Source of the DNA: Ruminococcaceae bacterium UBA3323 | Lineage (GTDB): Bacteria; Bacillota; Clostridia; Oscillospirales; Acutalibacteraceae | Assembly (NCBI GenBank): GCA_002361935.1 | Contig: DESD01000035.1 | Coordinates: 12,396 to 58,216, forward strand | Direction of reading: 5' to 3' | Length of the DNA: 45,821 nt | Shown here: in pieces, positions 33,058 to 40,436 of the stretch | Numbering within the stretch: position 1 is the stretch's first letter | Layout: every line of letters starts with the position of its first letter | Program-made: the position numbers and the translations under genes | The notes under the pieces: generated by a model | Seen by the model: the letters and a program-made list of their open reading frames with translations, nothing else | What the model was told of the DNA's origin: nothing | Databases searched by the model: none

Positions 33058-34128
33058 ATGAATAACTATAAAGTAACCGTATTAAAGGGAGATGGTATCG
33101 GCCCTGAAATCGTTGATGAATGTATTAAGGTGCTTGATGCAGCAGGCAAAAAGTTTGGTTTTAAAATAGAGTATGATTATCAGCTTCTCGGCGGCTGTGC
33201 TATTGATGCAACCGGTGTTCCGTTTCCAAAGGAAACCGAGGAGGCCTGCAAGGCATCGGATGCTGTTCTTCTCGGTGCAGTAGGCGGCCCGAAATGGGAC
33301 AGCCAGCCCGGCAATAACCGTCCTGAAAAAGGGCTTCTTGCAATCCGTGAGGCGCTTGGTCTTTTTGCAAATCTTCGCCCTGCAAAGATTTTTGCTCCCC
33401 TTAAAAATGCTTCTCCCATCAAGGAGGAAATTATCGGCAACGGGCTTGATATTCTGATTGTCCGTGAGCTTACGGGCGGAATCTATTTCGGCGACAGGGG
33501 AACATATGAGGAAAACGGAATTGTGGGTGCTTATGATACCGAGCGTTATACTGTGCCTGAAATTCAAAGAATTGTGAAGGCAGGCTTTGAATATGCCATG
33601 AAACGCGGAAAAAGATTAACCTGCGTGGATAAGGCAAATGTTCTTGATTCTTCAAGGCTTTGGAGAAAGGTTATGGAGGAAACAAAGGCAGATTACCCGG
33701 AGGTAGAGGTTTCCTACATGTATGTTGATAACTGCGCTATGCAGCTTGTACGCAATCCCGGTCAGTTTGATACAATCGTAACCTCAAATATATTCGGCGA
33801 TATTCTGTCTGATGAAGCCTCTATGATAAGCGGTTCAATCGGAATGCTTGCTTCTGCTTCTCTTGCAGAGGGCACATTCGGTCTGTATGAGCCGATTCAC
33901 GGCTCAGCCCCCGATATTGCAGGTCAGCAAAAGGCAAATCCGCTTGCAACCATCCTTTCGGGTGCTATGATGCTCCGCTACAGCTTCGGCGAGTCTGAAG
34001 CGGCAGATGCAATTGAAAAGGCAGTTGATGAAGCGCTGACAAAGGCAAGAACACCTGATATTTACGAAGAGGGCTTTGAAAAGGCAACAACCTCTGAAAT
34101 GGGTGATCTTGTGGTTTCATTGCTTTAA
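33058..34128 (+). CDS. leuB: 3-isopropylmalate dehydrogenase
   Basis: Oxidative decarboxylation of 3-isopropylmalate with NAD. The 356-residue protein has GDGIGPEIVDE, LLGAVGGPKWD, LFANLRPAK, the substrate-binding Arg/Tyr region and the metal/NAD segment TSNIFGDILSDEASMI...YEPIHGSAPDIAGQ. It lies 50 nt after leuA with GGAGG. leuC and leuD, which must act between LeuA and LeuB, are not in this window. Confidence 0.97.
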   Translation: MNNYKVTVLKGDGIGPEIVDECIKVLDAAGKKFGFKIEYDYQLLGGCAIDATGVPFPKETEEACKASDAVLLGAVGGPKWDSQPGNNRPEKGLLAIREALGLFANLRPAKIFAPLKNASPIKEEIIGNGLDILIVRELTGGIYFGDRGTYEENGIVGAYDTERYTVPEIQRIVKAGFEYAMKRGKRLTCVDKANVLDSSRLWRKVMEETKADYPEVEVSYMYVDNCAMQLVRNPGQFDTIVTSNIFGDILSDEASMISGSIGMLASASLAEGTFGLYEPIHGSAPDIAGQQKANPLATILSGAMMLRYSFGESEAADAIEKAVDEALTKARTPDIYEEGFEKATTSEMGDLVVSLL

Positions 34129-34240
34129 TGTATGATTGACTTTGAGGCGGGCACAGCCTGTCAAAACCCATATTCAATAAGCGTTCTGTTTATGAAGGCT
34201 TATGAATATATATTAAAAATCAGTAAAAGGAGAATGAATA

Positions 34241-34858
34241 ATGTTTTGTCCGAAATGCGGAAAAGAAATGATTGACGAAAGCGTAAATTGTCCGTTCTGC
34301 GGAGCAACAGCAGCACAGGAAACCGCTGCAGAAACTGTTGCTTCTGAAGCAACAGCAACGGCTCCGTTCGGAAATAATTATGAGGCTGCACCGCAGCAGC
34401 CAACTTCGGCAGCTTGGGGAAATCCTGCAAATGTTACTGCCAATACGGTTGTTGACAGAAAATCCGTAACGAAAAAAGAATACATAGCAAAGTATGCTCC
34501 GCAAAATCTGAAAAAGAACATAAAATCGGCAGCAATTGTATGCTATGTTTGTGTTGGTATTTCGGCAATTGCATCCTTTGCTCTTCTTAAAAATCCATGG
34601 ATGCTTATTGATGTGGCAATTTATCTTGGCCTTACGCTTGGTATGCATCTTGGAAACAGCAAAATATGTGCAATTCTTTTACTTGTTTTCAGTATTCTTG
34701 AATGTGCGTATTCGGTTTATCAGTTTGGAACTCCGGCAGGCTGGTGGCTGATTATTGCTGCGGTTTCGGCAGTATCAACCTTCAATAAATTGGGTAAGGA
34801 ATACAATAAGTTTTTGCTTGAAGAACCGGTTGATACAACAAACCTTCAGAATTTCTGA
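34241..34858 (+). CDS. Zinc-ribbon membrane protein of unknown function
   Basis: A 205-residue protein with an N-terminal zinc ribbon (CPKCG at 3-7 and CPFCG at 17-21), a low-complexity Ala/Thr/Gln linker to about residue 70, then three to four membrane segments (about 98-118, 121-140, 143-160, 163-180) and a short cytoplasmic tail. Common architecture in Clostridia; the ribbon is expected inside the cell. AAAGGAG precedes the ATG. No functional partner nearby. Confidence 0.75.
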   Translation: MFCPKCGKEMIDESVNCPFCGATAAQETAAETVASEATATAPFGNNYEAAPQQPTSAAWGNPANVTANTVVDRKSVTKKEYIAKYAPQNLKKNIKSAAIVCYVCVGISAIASFALLKNPWMLIDVAIYLGLTLGMHLGNSKICAILLLVFSILECAYSVYQFGTPAGWWLIIAAVSAVSTFNKLGKEYNKFLLEEPVDTTNLQNF

Positions 34859-34877
34859 TTTAGATTTAAAAGCTTTT

Positions 34878-34903
34878 GCCGTGCATTTCCGCACGGCTTT
34901 TTT
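34878..34903 (+). terminator. Terminator after the zinc-ribbon gene
   Basis: GCCGTGC-ATTTCC-GCACGGC followed by TTTTTT. Confidence 0.92.
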
Positions 34904-34935
34904 GCGGATTAATATAAATTTAAGGAGGTAAGCCT

Positions 34936-35706
34936 ATGTCTGAATGGAATTCGGAACAATATTTAAAATTCAAAAAAGAAAGAACACAGCCGGCAATTGA
35001 TCTTGCAAATGCCGTAAAAATAAAAAGACCGGAAAATATAATTGATATCGGTTGCGGCCCCGGAAACAGCACAGCGGTTTTGAAAAAGCGATTTCCAAAT
35101 GCGCATATTATCGGTGCCGATTTCTCGCCGAATATGATTGAAAAAGCAAAATCCGATTATCCGGATATTGATTTTATACTTTTTGATGCAGCGTCGGATT
35201 TTGAAAAGCTTGAGAAAAAGTTTGATGTTGTTTTTTCAAATGCCTGCATTCAATGGGTGCCGAATCATAAAAAGCTTTTGTCGGATATGATGAGCATTTT
35301 AAAACCGAATGGGGTGCTTGCCGTTCAGGTGCCTGTGAATTTTGAAGAGCCTATTCATAAAATTATTGCAGAGGTTATTTCCAGAAAGGAATGGGCGGAT
35401 AAAATAGGACACGGCCGTCAATTTTATACTTTAAAAGAAAGTGAATACTTTGATGTTCTTGCTGATCTTTCTTCTGATTTTGCAATGTGGAAAACAATTT
35501 ATATGCACAGAATGCCTTCGCATCAAAGCATTATTGAATGGTATAAATCAACAGGTATGAAGGAATATCTTGCCGTTCTTTCGGATGATGATAAAATCAA
35601 ATTTGAAAATGCTGTGTACAAAGAGGTTCAAAAGTATTATCCTGTTCAAAAAAACGGAGAAATCATTTTCCGTTTTCCAAGATTGTTTTTTACTGCTGTT
35701 AAATAA
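34936..35706 (+). CDS. SAM-dependent methyltransferase, trans-aconitate methyltransferase-like
   Basis: A 256-residue class I methyltransferase. SAM motif I is IIDIGCGPGNSTAVL (about 35-49), the acidic end of beta-2 is IIGADFSPNMIEKA, and motif IV is FDVVFSNACIQWVPNH. The W-N-x-x-Q-Y-L-K-F start and length match Tam, which methylates trans-aconitate, but the substrate is uncertain. AAGGAGGT precedes the ATG. Confidence 0.82.
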   Translation: MSEWNSEQYLKFKKERTQPAIDLANAVKIKRPENIIDIGCGPGNSTAVLKKRFPNAHIIGADFSPNMIEKAKSDYPDIDFILFDAASDFEKLEKKFDVVFSNACIQWVPNHKKLLSDMMSILKPNGVLAVQVPVNFEEPIHKIIAEVISRKEWADKIGHGRQFYTLKESEYFDVLADLSSDFAMWKTIYMHRMPSHQSIIEWYKSTGMKEYLAVLSDDDKIKFENAVYKEVQKYYPVQKNGEIIFRFPRLFFTAVK

Positions 35707-35717
35707 TTGCGAATCGA

Positions 35718-35778
35718 GCGGATGATATCCGCCCCTACAGTGTTTATATAATTAATGTAATTGTAGGGGCGGGTATTA
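35718..35778. repeat. GC-rich nested palindromic intergenic element
   Basis: An outer inverted repeat CCGCCCCTACA (35729-35739) / TGTAGGGGCGG (35762-35772), with a hairpin GCGGAT-gat-ATCCGC (35718-35732) on the left and CGGGT-atta-ACCCG (35770-35783 region) on the right. It is much more GC-rich than its surroundings and lies between two genes. The look is that of a mobile palindromic repeat seen across clostridial genomes; only one full copy is in this window. A T-run follows, so it may double as a terminator for the methyltransferase gene. Confidence 0.6.
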
Positions 35779-35862
35779 ACCCGTCTGTTTTTTTGTTCGC
35801 AACAAATCGGAGTTTGCGTTTTTGCAAATATAATTATACTCAGAAACCGAGTTATTGTCAAT

Positions 35863-35887
35863 ACTCAATTTGTGAGTGTGATAAAAT
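35863..35887 (+). promoter_or_regulatory. Palindrome and -10 box of the small HTH gene
   Basis: ACTCA-ATTTG-TGAGT (35863-35877) directly upstream of TAAAAT (35882-35887), where a repressor would block RNA polymerase. Autoregulation by the adjacent HTH protein is inferred. Confidence 0.5.
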
Positions 35888-35905
35888 GCTTTTGAGGTGA
35901 ACATT

Positions 35906-36127
35906 ATGAGTTATGTAAACAGATTAAGAGAATTGCGTGAAGATAGAGATTTAAGTCAAGCACAGGTAGGTAAATTATTGAATAAATCTCAGCAGGGATA
36001 TGCTCATCTTGAAAACGGAAAAGCAAGATTTTCAATTGATGATTTAATAAAACTATGTGAATTTTATGGTGTATCCTCAGATTATATTCTGGGTTTACCG
36101 AAAAATTTAAATTATCCGGACAGATAA
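35906..36127 (+). CDS. Small XRE-family HTH protein
   Basis: A 73-residue protein that is essentially one Cro/CI-type HTH: NRLRELREDRDLSQAQVGKLLNKSQQGYAHLENG, then FSIDDLIKLCEFYGVSSDYILGL. No sensing or protease domain. ATG at 35906 has GAGGTG 6-7 nt upstream; a GTG three codons earlier lies inside that site. Similar in length and plan to the gene at 40179, and both have a palindrome at the promoter. Confidence 0.85.
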   Translation: MSYVNRLRELREDRDLSQAQVGKLLNKSQQGYAHLENGKARFSIDDLIKLCEFYGVSSDYILGLPKNLNYPDR

Positions 36128-36150
36128 TCGAAAAATAAATTTACTTTTTC

Positions 36151-36179
36151 TTGACATACCTAATTTCCTCTGCTATAAT
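36151..36179 (+). promoter_or_regulatory. Consensus promoter of rpsF-ssb-rpsR
   Basis: TTGACA (36151-36156), 17 bp, TATAAT (36174-36179); start near 36186. Confidence 0.92.
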
Positions 36180-36210
36180 ACTTAGGCTGTTATAAATAGC
36201 AGCAATCCTT

Positions 36211-36241
36211 GCTCGAAATGTGGTTTCGGGCCAAAAGACCA
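36211..36241 (+). promoter_or_regulatory. Possible S6:S18-binding leader structure
   Basis: GCTCGAAA (36211-36218) pairs with TTTCGGGC (36224-36231) around loop TGTGG; the loop TGG could pair with CCA at 36239-36241 to form a pseudoknot next to AAGGAGGT. Firmicutes rpsF leaders are known to be bound by S6:S18 for feedback. I have not aligned it to that consensus. Confidence 0.5.
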
Positions 36242-36258
36242 GAAGGAGGTGCACAAGA

Positions 36259-36549
36259 ATGGCATCAAAGAAATACGAAATCGTATTAGTTTTCTCTCTC
36301 TCAAAAGGTGAGGAAGCAGTTGAAGCTCTCAAGGTTAAATTCACAGATTTAATCAAGGCAAATGGCACTCTTGGCGAAGTTGAAGAATGGGGCAAGCGCA
36401 AGCTCGCATATCCAATCAACTACGAAACAGAGGGCTATTACATTGTTGCTCAGTTTGAATCTGATGAAAACTTCCCGGCAGAGATTGACCGTGTTATCAA
36501 CATTACAGACGGCGTGCTTCGTTCTTTAATCGTTGCTAAGGGCGAATAA
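36259..36549 (+). CDS. rpsF: 30S ribosomal protein S6 (bS6)
   Basis: A 96-residue protein with KKYEIVLVFS, GTLGEVEEWGKRKLAYPINY and EGYYIVAQFES, the S6 core. ATG at 36259 has AAGGAGGT; 13 earlier open codons belong to the leader. First gene of rpsF-ssb-rpsR. Confidence 0.97.
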   Translation: MASKKYEIVLVFSLSKGEEAVEALKVKFTDLIKANGTLGEVEEWGKRKLAYPINYETEGYYIVAQFESDENFPAEIDRVINITDGVLRSLIVAKGE

Positions 36550-36561
36550 GGAGGGCACAAA

Positions 36562-36996
36562 ATGATTAATTCGGTTATAATCATGGGCAGATTAACCTAT
36601 GATCCGGAGCTCAGAACCACTCCGAACGGTATTTCTGTTGTTCGCTTTCAGGTAGCGTGTGACAGAAATTTCTCTAAATCAGGCGAAGAAAGAAAGGCTG
36701 ATTTTATTGATGTAACCGCTTGGCGTCAGACTGCTGAGTTCGTTTCCCGCTATTTCCGTAAGGGCTCAATGATTGCTGTTGAGGGTTCAATCCAAACAGA
36801 TAATTTTACCGATAAAGACGGAAACAAGAGAAAATCAGTTCAGGTTGTTGCAAATAATGTTTCTTTCTGCGGCTCAAAAGCAGAAAGCGGAACAACTTCA
36901 AATCCCGTATTCAGCCAGCCGGCTCCAAGCTATGCTTCGGCAGATAACAGTGATTTTGAAGAAATCAGCGATGATGATGACGACTTACCATTCTAA
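36562..36996 (+). CDS. ssb: Single-stranded DNA-binding protein
   Basis: A 144-residue SSB: OB-fold (MINSVIIMGRLTYDPELRTTPNG, ADFIDVTAWRQTAEFVSRYF), disordered Ser/Pro linker and an acidic partner-binding tip DDDDLPF. Located between rpsF and rpsR as usual, so this is the main replication SSB. Confidence 0.97.
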   Translation: MINSVIIMGRLTYDPELRTTPNGISVVRFQVACDRNFSKSGEERKADFIDVTAWRQTAEFVSRYFRKGSMIAVEGSIQTDNFTDKDGNKRKSVQVVANNVSFCGSKAESGTTSNPVFSQPAPSYASADNSDFEEISDDDDDLPF

Positions 36997-37016
36997 TTGA
37001 AGGAGGAAACTTAATT

Positions 37017-37253
37017 ATGGCATATAATAAGGGCGGCGTAAGAAAAGGCCGCAAAAAGGTTTGCCAGTTTTGCGTAGAAAAAAGCGAAGGCATTGACTAC
37101 AAGGATGTTTCAAAGCTTAACAGATTTACATCTGAAAGAGCTAAAATTCTTCCTCGCCGTGTAACAGGCACATGTGCTAAGCACCAGAGAGAGCTTACAG
37201 TAGCTATCAAGCGTGCTCGTCAGATTGCTCTTCTTCCATACAGCGCAGACTAA
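37017..37253 (+). CDS. rpsR: 30S ribosomal protein S18 (bS18)
   Basis: A 78-residue protein with KVCQFCVEKSEGIDYKDV, FTSERAKILPRRVTGTCAKHQR and AIKRARQIALLPYS. Cys residues C18, C21, C57 and H60 keep the zinc-binding (C+) form. Last gene of the operon before a terminator. Confidence 0.97.
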   Translation: MAYNKGGVRKGRKKVCQFCVEKSEGIDYKDVSKLNRFTSERAKILPRRVTGTCAKHQRELTVAIKRARQIALLPYSAD

Positions 37254-37264
37254 TTTTTGTATTT

Positions 37265-37295
37265 AAGAACTCACCCTTGTGTGGGTTCTTTTTTT
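37265..37295 (+). terminator. Terminator of rpsF-ssb-rpsR
   Basis: AAGAACTCAC (37265-37274) and GTGGGTTCTT (37281-37290), one T-G pair, then a 7-T tract. Confidence 0.92.
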
Positions 37296-37307
37296 ATATC
37301 AATTTCA

Positions 37308-37402
37308 AAGCCTGTTGTCCTTTCTGAAAAGGAGGTAACAATCGTTAGGCTGACGGAAAAGGCTCTGTTTCGGGGCAGCAACCCCTACCCGGTTTTACCA
37401 TA
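37308..37402 (+). other. Structured intergenic element between rpsR and dus
   Basis: AGCCT (near 37308) pairs with AGGCT (near 37347), enclosing TTGT/ACAA and CCTTT-ctga-AAAGG. A second GC-rich hairpin follows (CGGGGCAGCAACCCC, then TACCCGG). It lies after the rpsR terminator and before the dus promoter, so it is not an obvious leader of either. Could be a decayed palindromic repeat (it shares CCCCTAC with the element at 35718) or a small RNA. Confidence 0.4.
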
Positions 37403-37414
37403 TTACAAAAAGAG

Positions 37415-37443
37415 TTTATTTTTTTATTCTTTTATGCTATACT
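37415..37443 (+). promoter_or_regulatory. Promoter of dus-nagA-trmL
   Basis: TTTATT (37415-37420), 17 bp, extended -10 TGC-TATACT (37438-37443 for the hexamer). Start near 37450, leaving a very short leader. Confidence 0.6.
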
Positions 37444-37462
37444 TTTCAAAAGAGGTATATAT

Positions 37463-38428
37463 ATGAAAATTAAAGATATAGAATTTAAAAATATTGCTTT
37501 TCTTGCCCCTATGGCGGGTGTCGGCGACAAGGCATTTCGTGAGCTTTGCGTGCGTTTCGGGGCTGCATATACCGTAACGGAAATGGTAAGCGCAAAGGGG
37601 CTTACTATGGGCGATAAGAAAAGTGCTCAACTCTTAACGCTTGGAGAAGCGGAAATCTGCGCAGGCGCTCAGATTTTCGGTGATGACCCTGAAATTATGG
37701 CTCAGACGGCAAAAAAATGCCTGCAGTTCAACCCTAAAATAATTGATATCAATATGGGCTGCCCTGCTCCCAAGGTTGCCATGAATGGCGGCGGTGCAAG
37801 TCTTATGAGGAATCCGGAGCTTGCAGGTGAAATTATGAAAGCCGTCTCCTCCGCAGTTAATATTCCCGTTACGGCAAAAATCCGCAAGGGCTGGGATGAA
37901 AACAGCATTAATGCCGTGGAAATGGCAGAGATTCTTGAAAAAAACGGTGCCGCGGCTGTTGCAGTTCATGGCAGAACAAGACAGGAAATGTACAGCGGCA
38001 GGGTTGATTATAATATAATAGCCGATGTGAAAAAGGCGGTTTCCATTCCCGTTATCGGAAACGGCGATATTGCAGATGAGCAAAGCGCCGCAATTATGCT
38101 TGAAAAAACAAATTGTGATGCATTGATGATAGGCAGAGGAGCAATGGGAAATCCGTGGGTGTTCCAAAGGATAAATGCGTATCTGAAGGATTGCATCGTC
38201 ATTCCGGAACCGTCACTCTATGAAAAAATGAATGTTATGCAGCAGCATATCAAAAAGATAATAGAATACAAAGGCGAATATACTGCAATGAGAGAAGCAC
38301 GCCACCATGCCGCCTATTATACAAAGGGGCTCCGAGGCGGAGCAAAGTTCCGTGCAGAAATGGGTAAGCTTGAAAGCTTCGAACAGCTTGAAGAAATAAT
38401 TTTCAGAATATTAAAGGAAAATGCGTAA
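37463..38428 (+). CDS. dus: tRNA-dihydrouridine synthase
   Basis: FMN-dependent reduction of uridines in tRNA. The 321-residue protein has FLAPMAGVGDKAFRELC, the catalytic Cys in DINMGCPAPKV (C100), VHGRTRQEMYSG, IPVIGNGDI and MIGRGAMGNPWVF, a pattern close to DusB. AAGAGGTA precedes the ATG. Its stop overlaps the nagA start by 1 nt (TAATG). Confidence 0.93.
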   Translation: MKIKDIEFKNIAFLAPMAGVGDKAFRELCVRFGAAYTVTEMVSAKGLTMGDKKSAQLLTLGEAEICAGAQIFGDDPEIMAQTAKKCLQFNPKIIDINMGCPAPKVAMNGGGASLMRNPELAGEIMKAVSSAVNIPVTAKIRKGWDENSINAVEMAEILEKNGAAAVAVHGRTRQEMYSGRVDYNIIADVKKAVSIPVIGNGDIADEQSAAIMLEKTNCDALMIGRGAMGNPWVFQRINAYLKDCIVIPEPSLYEKMNVMQQHIKKIIEYKGEYTAMREARHHAAYYTKGLRGGAKFRAEMGKLESFEQLEEIIFRILKENA

Positions 38429-39549
38429 TGATTTTAAAGAATGTTTGTTTCTATAATGAAATTTTTGAAAAGGAAATTGCCGATTTCAGAATTGAAAACG
38501 GTAAAATAACAGAAATCGGAATTATGGATGAGGACGGAAAGGATATGAGCGGACTTACTGCACTTCCCGGCTTTATTGATATTCATATTCACGGCGGAAA
38601 CGGAGGAGATTTTTCGGATGCAAATAGGAATGCACTGGATAAAATCAGTACATATCTTGCAAAACACGGTGTAACCTCCTTTTGCGGAACCTCGATGACG
38701 CTTGATAACAAATCTCTTACTGATATTGTGAAATGCGGCAGGGAGTATGCAGGAAATGAAGCAGGCGCAAAGCTTGTTGGCATAAATCTTGAGGGCCCTT
38801 TTATTTCTTATGATAAAAAGGGTGCACAGAACGGTGCATTTGTAAGAGCGGGAACGGTGGAGGAATTCAATCAGCTTTTTAAGGACAGCGGCGAAATGGT
38901 AAAGCTTATCACCATTGCCCCCGAAGCCTTTGACAGTACGGAATTTATTACCGAAGCAAGCAAAAAATGCTCTGTTTCCATCGGTCACACCTCTGCTGAT
39001 TCTCAGGAAGCGCAAAAGGCAATTCAGCTCGGTATATGCCACGCAACACATCTTTACAATGCAATGTCGGGCATGAGCCACAGGGAAGCAGGTGTTGTCG
39101 GAACGGTTATGGATAATGAAAATGTAATGTGCGAGCTTATCTGCGATGGCGGTCATGTCTGCCCCGTTGTTGTAAGAAACACCTTCAGAATACTCGGCGA
39201 AAACCGAATCTGTGTTATTTCGGATTCCATGCGCGGTGCAGGGCTCGGAGAGGGAAAATTTGATCTCGGCGGTCAAACGACATATGTTCATAAAAACGGA
39301 AAATATGCTGTGCTTGAGGACGGCACGATTGCTGCTTCCATAACAAATGTTTTTGCTGAATTTAAAAATCTTATTTCCTTCGGAATAGATTTCAGGGCTG
39401 CGCTCAAAAGCTGCACGATTAACCCGGCAAAAGCCATCGGTCTTGATGATGAAATCGGAAGCCTCGCAACAGGTAAGTCAGCCGATATTCTTTTTGTTGA
39501 TGAAAAGCTTGATTTAAAGGAAGTATATATTAATGGAAAACTCGCTTAA
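38428..39549 (+). CDS. nagA: N-acetylglucosamine-6-phosphate deacetylase
   Basis: Makes glucosamine-6-phosphate in amino-sugar use and wall recycling. The 373-residue amidohydrolase has GFIDIHIHGG (metal site), GINLEGPFIS, SIGHTSAD, ATHLYNAMSGMSHREAG and the catalytic Asp in VISDSMRGAG. Starts on the dus stop codon and overlaps trmL by 17 nt. nagB is not present in the window. Confidence 0.94.
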   Translation: MILKNVCFYNEIFEKEIADFRIENGKITEIGIMDEDGKDMSGLTALPGFIDIHIHGGNGGDFSDANRNALDKISTYLAKHGVTSFCGTSMTLDNKSLTDIVKCGREYAGNEAGAKLVGINLEGPFISYDKKGAQNGAFVRAGTVEEFNQLFKDSGEMVKLITIAPEAFDSTEFITEASKKCSVSIGHTSADSQEAQKAIQLGICHATHLYNAMSGMSHREAGVVGTVMDNENVMCELICDGGHVCPVVVRNTFRILGENRICVISDSMRGAGLGEGKFDLGGQTTYVHKNGKYAVLEDGTIAASITNVFAEFKNLISFGIDFRAALKSCTINPAKAIGLDDEIGSLATGKSADILFVDEKLDLKEVYINGKLA

Positions 39550-40033
39550 TGTTGTTCTTATAGAACCCGAAATTCCACAGAATACAGGGAACATCTCCCG
39601 AACCTGTGCCGCAACAGGCGCAAGGCTTCATCTTGTAGGGCCAATGGGCTTCCAGATAACGGATAAGCAGGTTCGCCGTGCAGGTCTTGATTACTGGGAT
39701 AAGCTGGATATTACGTATTATGACAGCACCGAGGAGTTTTTTGAAAAAAATAAAGGCGGAAAATTCTTTTATTTTACTACTAAGGCAGAACAGACGCACA
39801 GCGAGGTAAGCTACCCGAATCATGCTTATCTTGTTTTCGGCAAGGAAACCAAAGGGCTTCCCGAGGAGCTTTTAAAGGAAAATCATGATCATTGTGTTCG
39901 GCTGCCTATGCGAGGAATTATCCGAAGTCTGAATCTCAGCAATGCCGTTGCTGTAGGTGTTTATGAGGTTCTGCGCCAGTGGGATTATCCCGAATTGTCG
40001 CTTAAAGGCCAATTGCATAACTTAAAATGGTAA
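39533..40033 (+). CDS. trmL: tRNA (cytidine/uridine-34 2'-O)-methyltransferase
   Basis: A 166-residue SPOUT methyltransferase: VVLIEPEIPQNTGNISRTCAATG at the start and the SAM knot LVFGKETKGLPEEL with RLPMRGIIRSLNLSNAVAVGVYE. It modifies the wobble base of tRNA-Leu isoacceptors. Starts inside nagA, so it is translationally coupled. Confidence 0.93.
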   Translation: MENSLNVVLIEPEIPQNTGNISRTCAATGARLHLVGPMGFQITDKQVRRAGLDYWDKLDITYYDSTEEFFEKNKGGKFFYFTTKAEQTHSEVSYPNHAYLVFGKETKGLPEELLKENHDHCVRLPMRGIIRSLNLSNAVAVGVYEVLRQWDYPELSLKGQLHNLKW

Positions 40034-40040
40034 AAAATGA

Positions 40041-40066
40041 GGACGGATAACAAAATCCGTCCTTTT
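40041..40066 (+). terminator. Terminator of dus-nagA-trmL
   Basis: GGACGGAT-AACAAA-ATCCGTCC followed by TTTT. Confidence 0.88.
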
Positions 40067-40111
40067 GTAATTGACGACAGGGAGCAGCAGTTATGTGCTT
40101 TAAATAATTAC

Positions 40112-40160
40112 AGTCAATTTTCGAGCAAAAGTCAATAGTCAATTATTGACTTGGTATAAT
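40112..40160 (+). promoter_or_regulatory. AGTCAAT repeats and extended -10 promoter of the second small HTH gene
   Basis: AGTCAAT occurs at 40112-40118, 40130-40136 and 40137-40143; the last pairs with ATTGACT (40145-40151) to make a 15-bp palindrome with one central base. TGG-TATAAT (-10 at 40155-40160) follows, so the palindrome covers the promoter spacer. This strongly suggests cooperative autorepression by the HTH protein encoded 18 nt later. Confidence 0.7.
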
Positions 40161-40178
40161 ATATTTGGGGTGATAATA

Positions 40179-40409
40179 ATGAAATGGTATGAAAGATGCA
40201 AAGCGCTTCGAGAAGATTTGAACCCGAAAGTAAATCAAACTGAACTCGGTAAGATTTTCAATATGAGCCAAAAGAAAATTTCAAGACTTGAAACAGGGCA
40301 GGCACAGATTACACCGGATGAAATCGGAATTTACTGCAGATTTTTTAATGTTTCTGCCGATTACTTATTGGGATTTACCGATGAATATAAAGAAATGCCG
40401 AAAAAATAA
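40179..40409 (+). CDS. Small XRE-family HTH protein
   Basis: A 76-residue single-HTH protein: KALREDLNPKVNQTELGKIFNMSQKKISRLETG, then ITPDEIGIYCRFFNVSADYLLGF. Paralogue-like in plan to the 35906 gene. ATG at 40179 has GGGGTG upstream; the predicted leader is only about 12 nt. It sits alone between terminators, so its targets are probably elsewhere. Confidence 0.85.
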   Translation: MKWYERCKALREDLNPKVNQTELGKIFNMSQKKISRLETGQAQITPDEIGIYCRFFNVSADYLLGFTDEYKEMPKK

Positions 40410-40436
40410 GGAGAGGATTATCCTCTCCTTGTTTTT
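40408..40436. terminator. Bidirectional terminator between HTH and patatin genes
   Basis: 10-bp perfect stem AAGGAGAGGA-TTA-TCCTCTCCTT, then GTTTTTA. It overlaps the stop codon of the HTH gene, and its tail overlaps the patatin stop. Confidence 0.9.

Noticed and set aside
38434..39291. 285-codon open frame antisense to nagA
   Set aside because: Cys- and His-rich shadow of the nagA coding strand, no recognisable domain.
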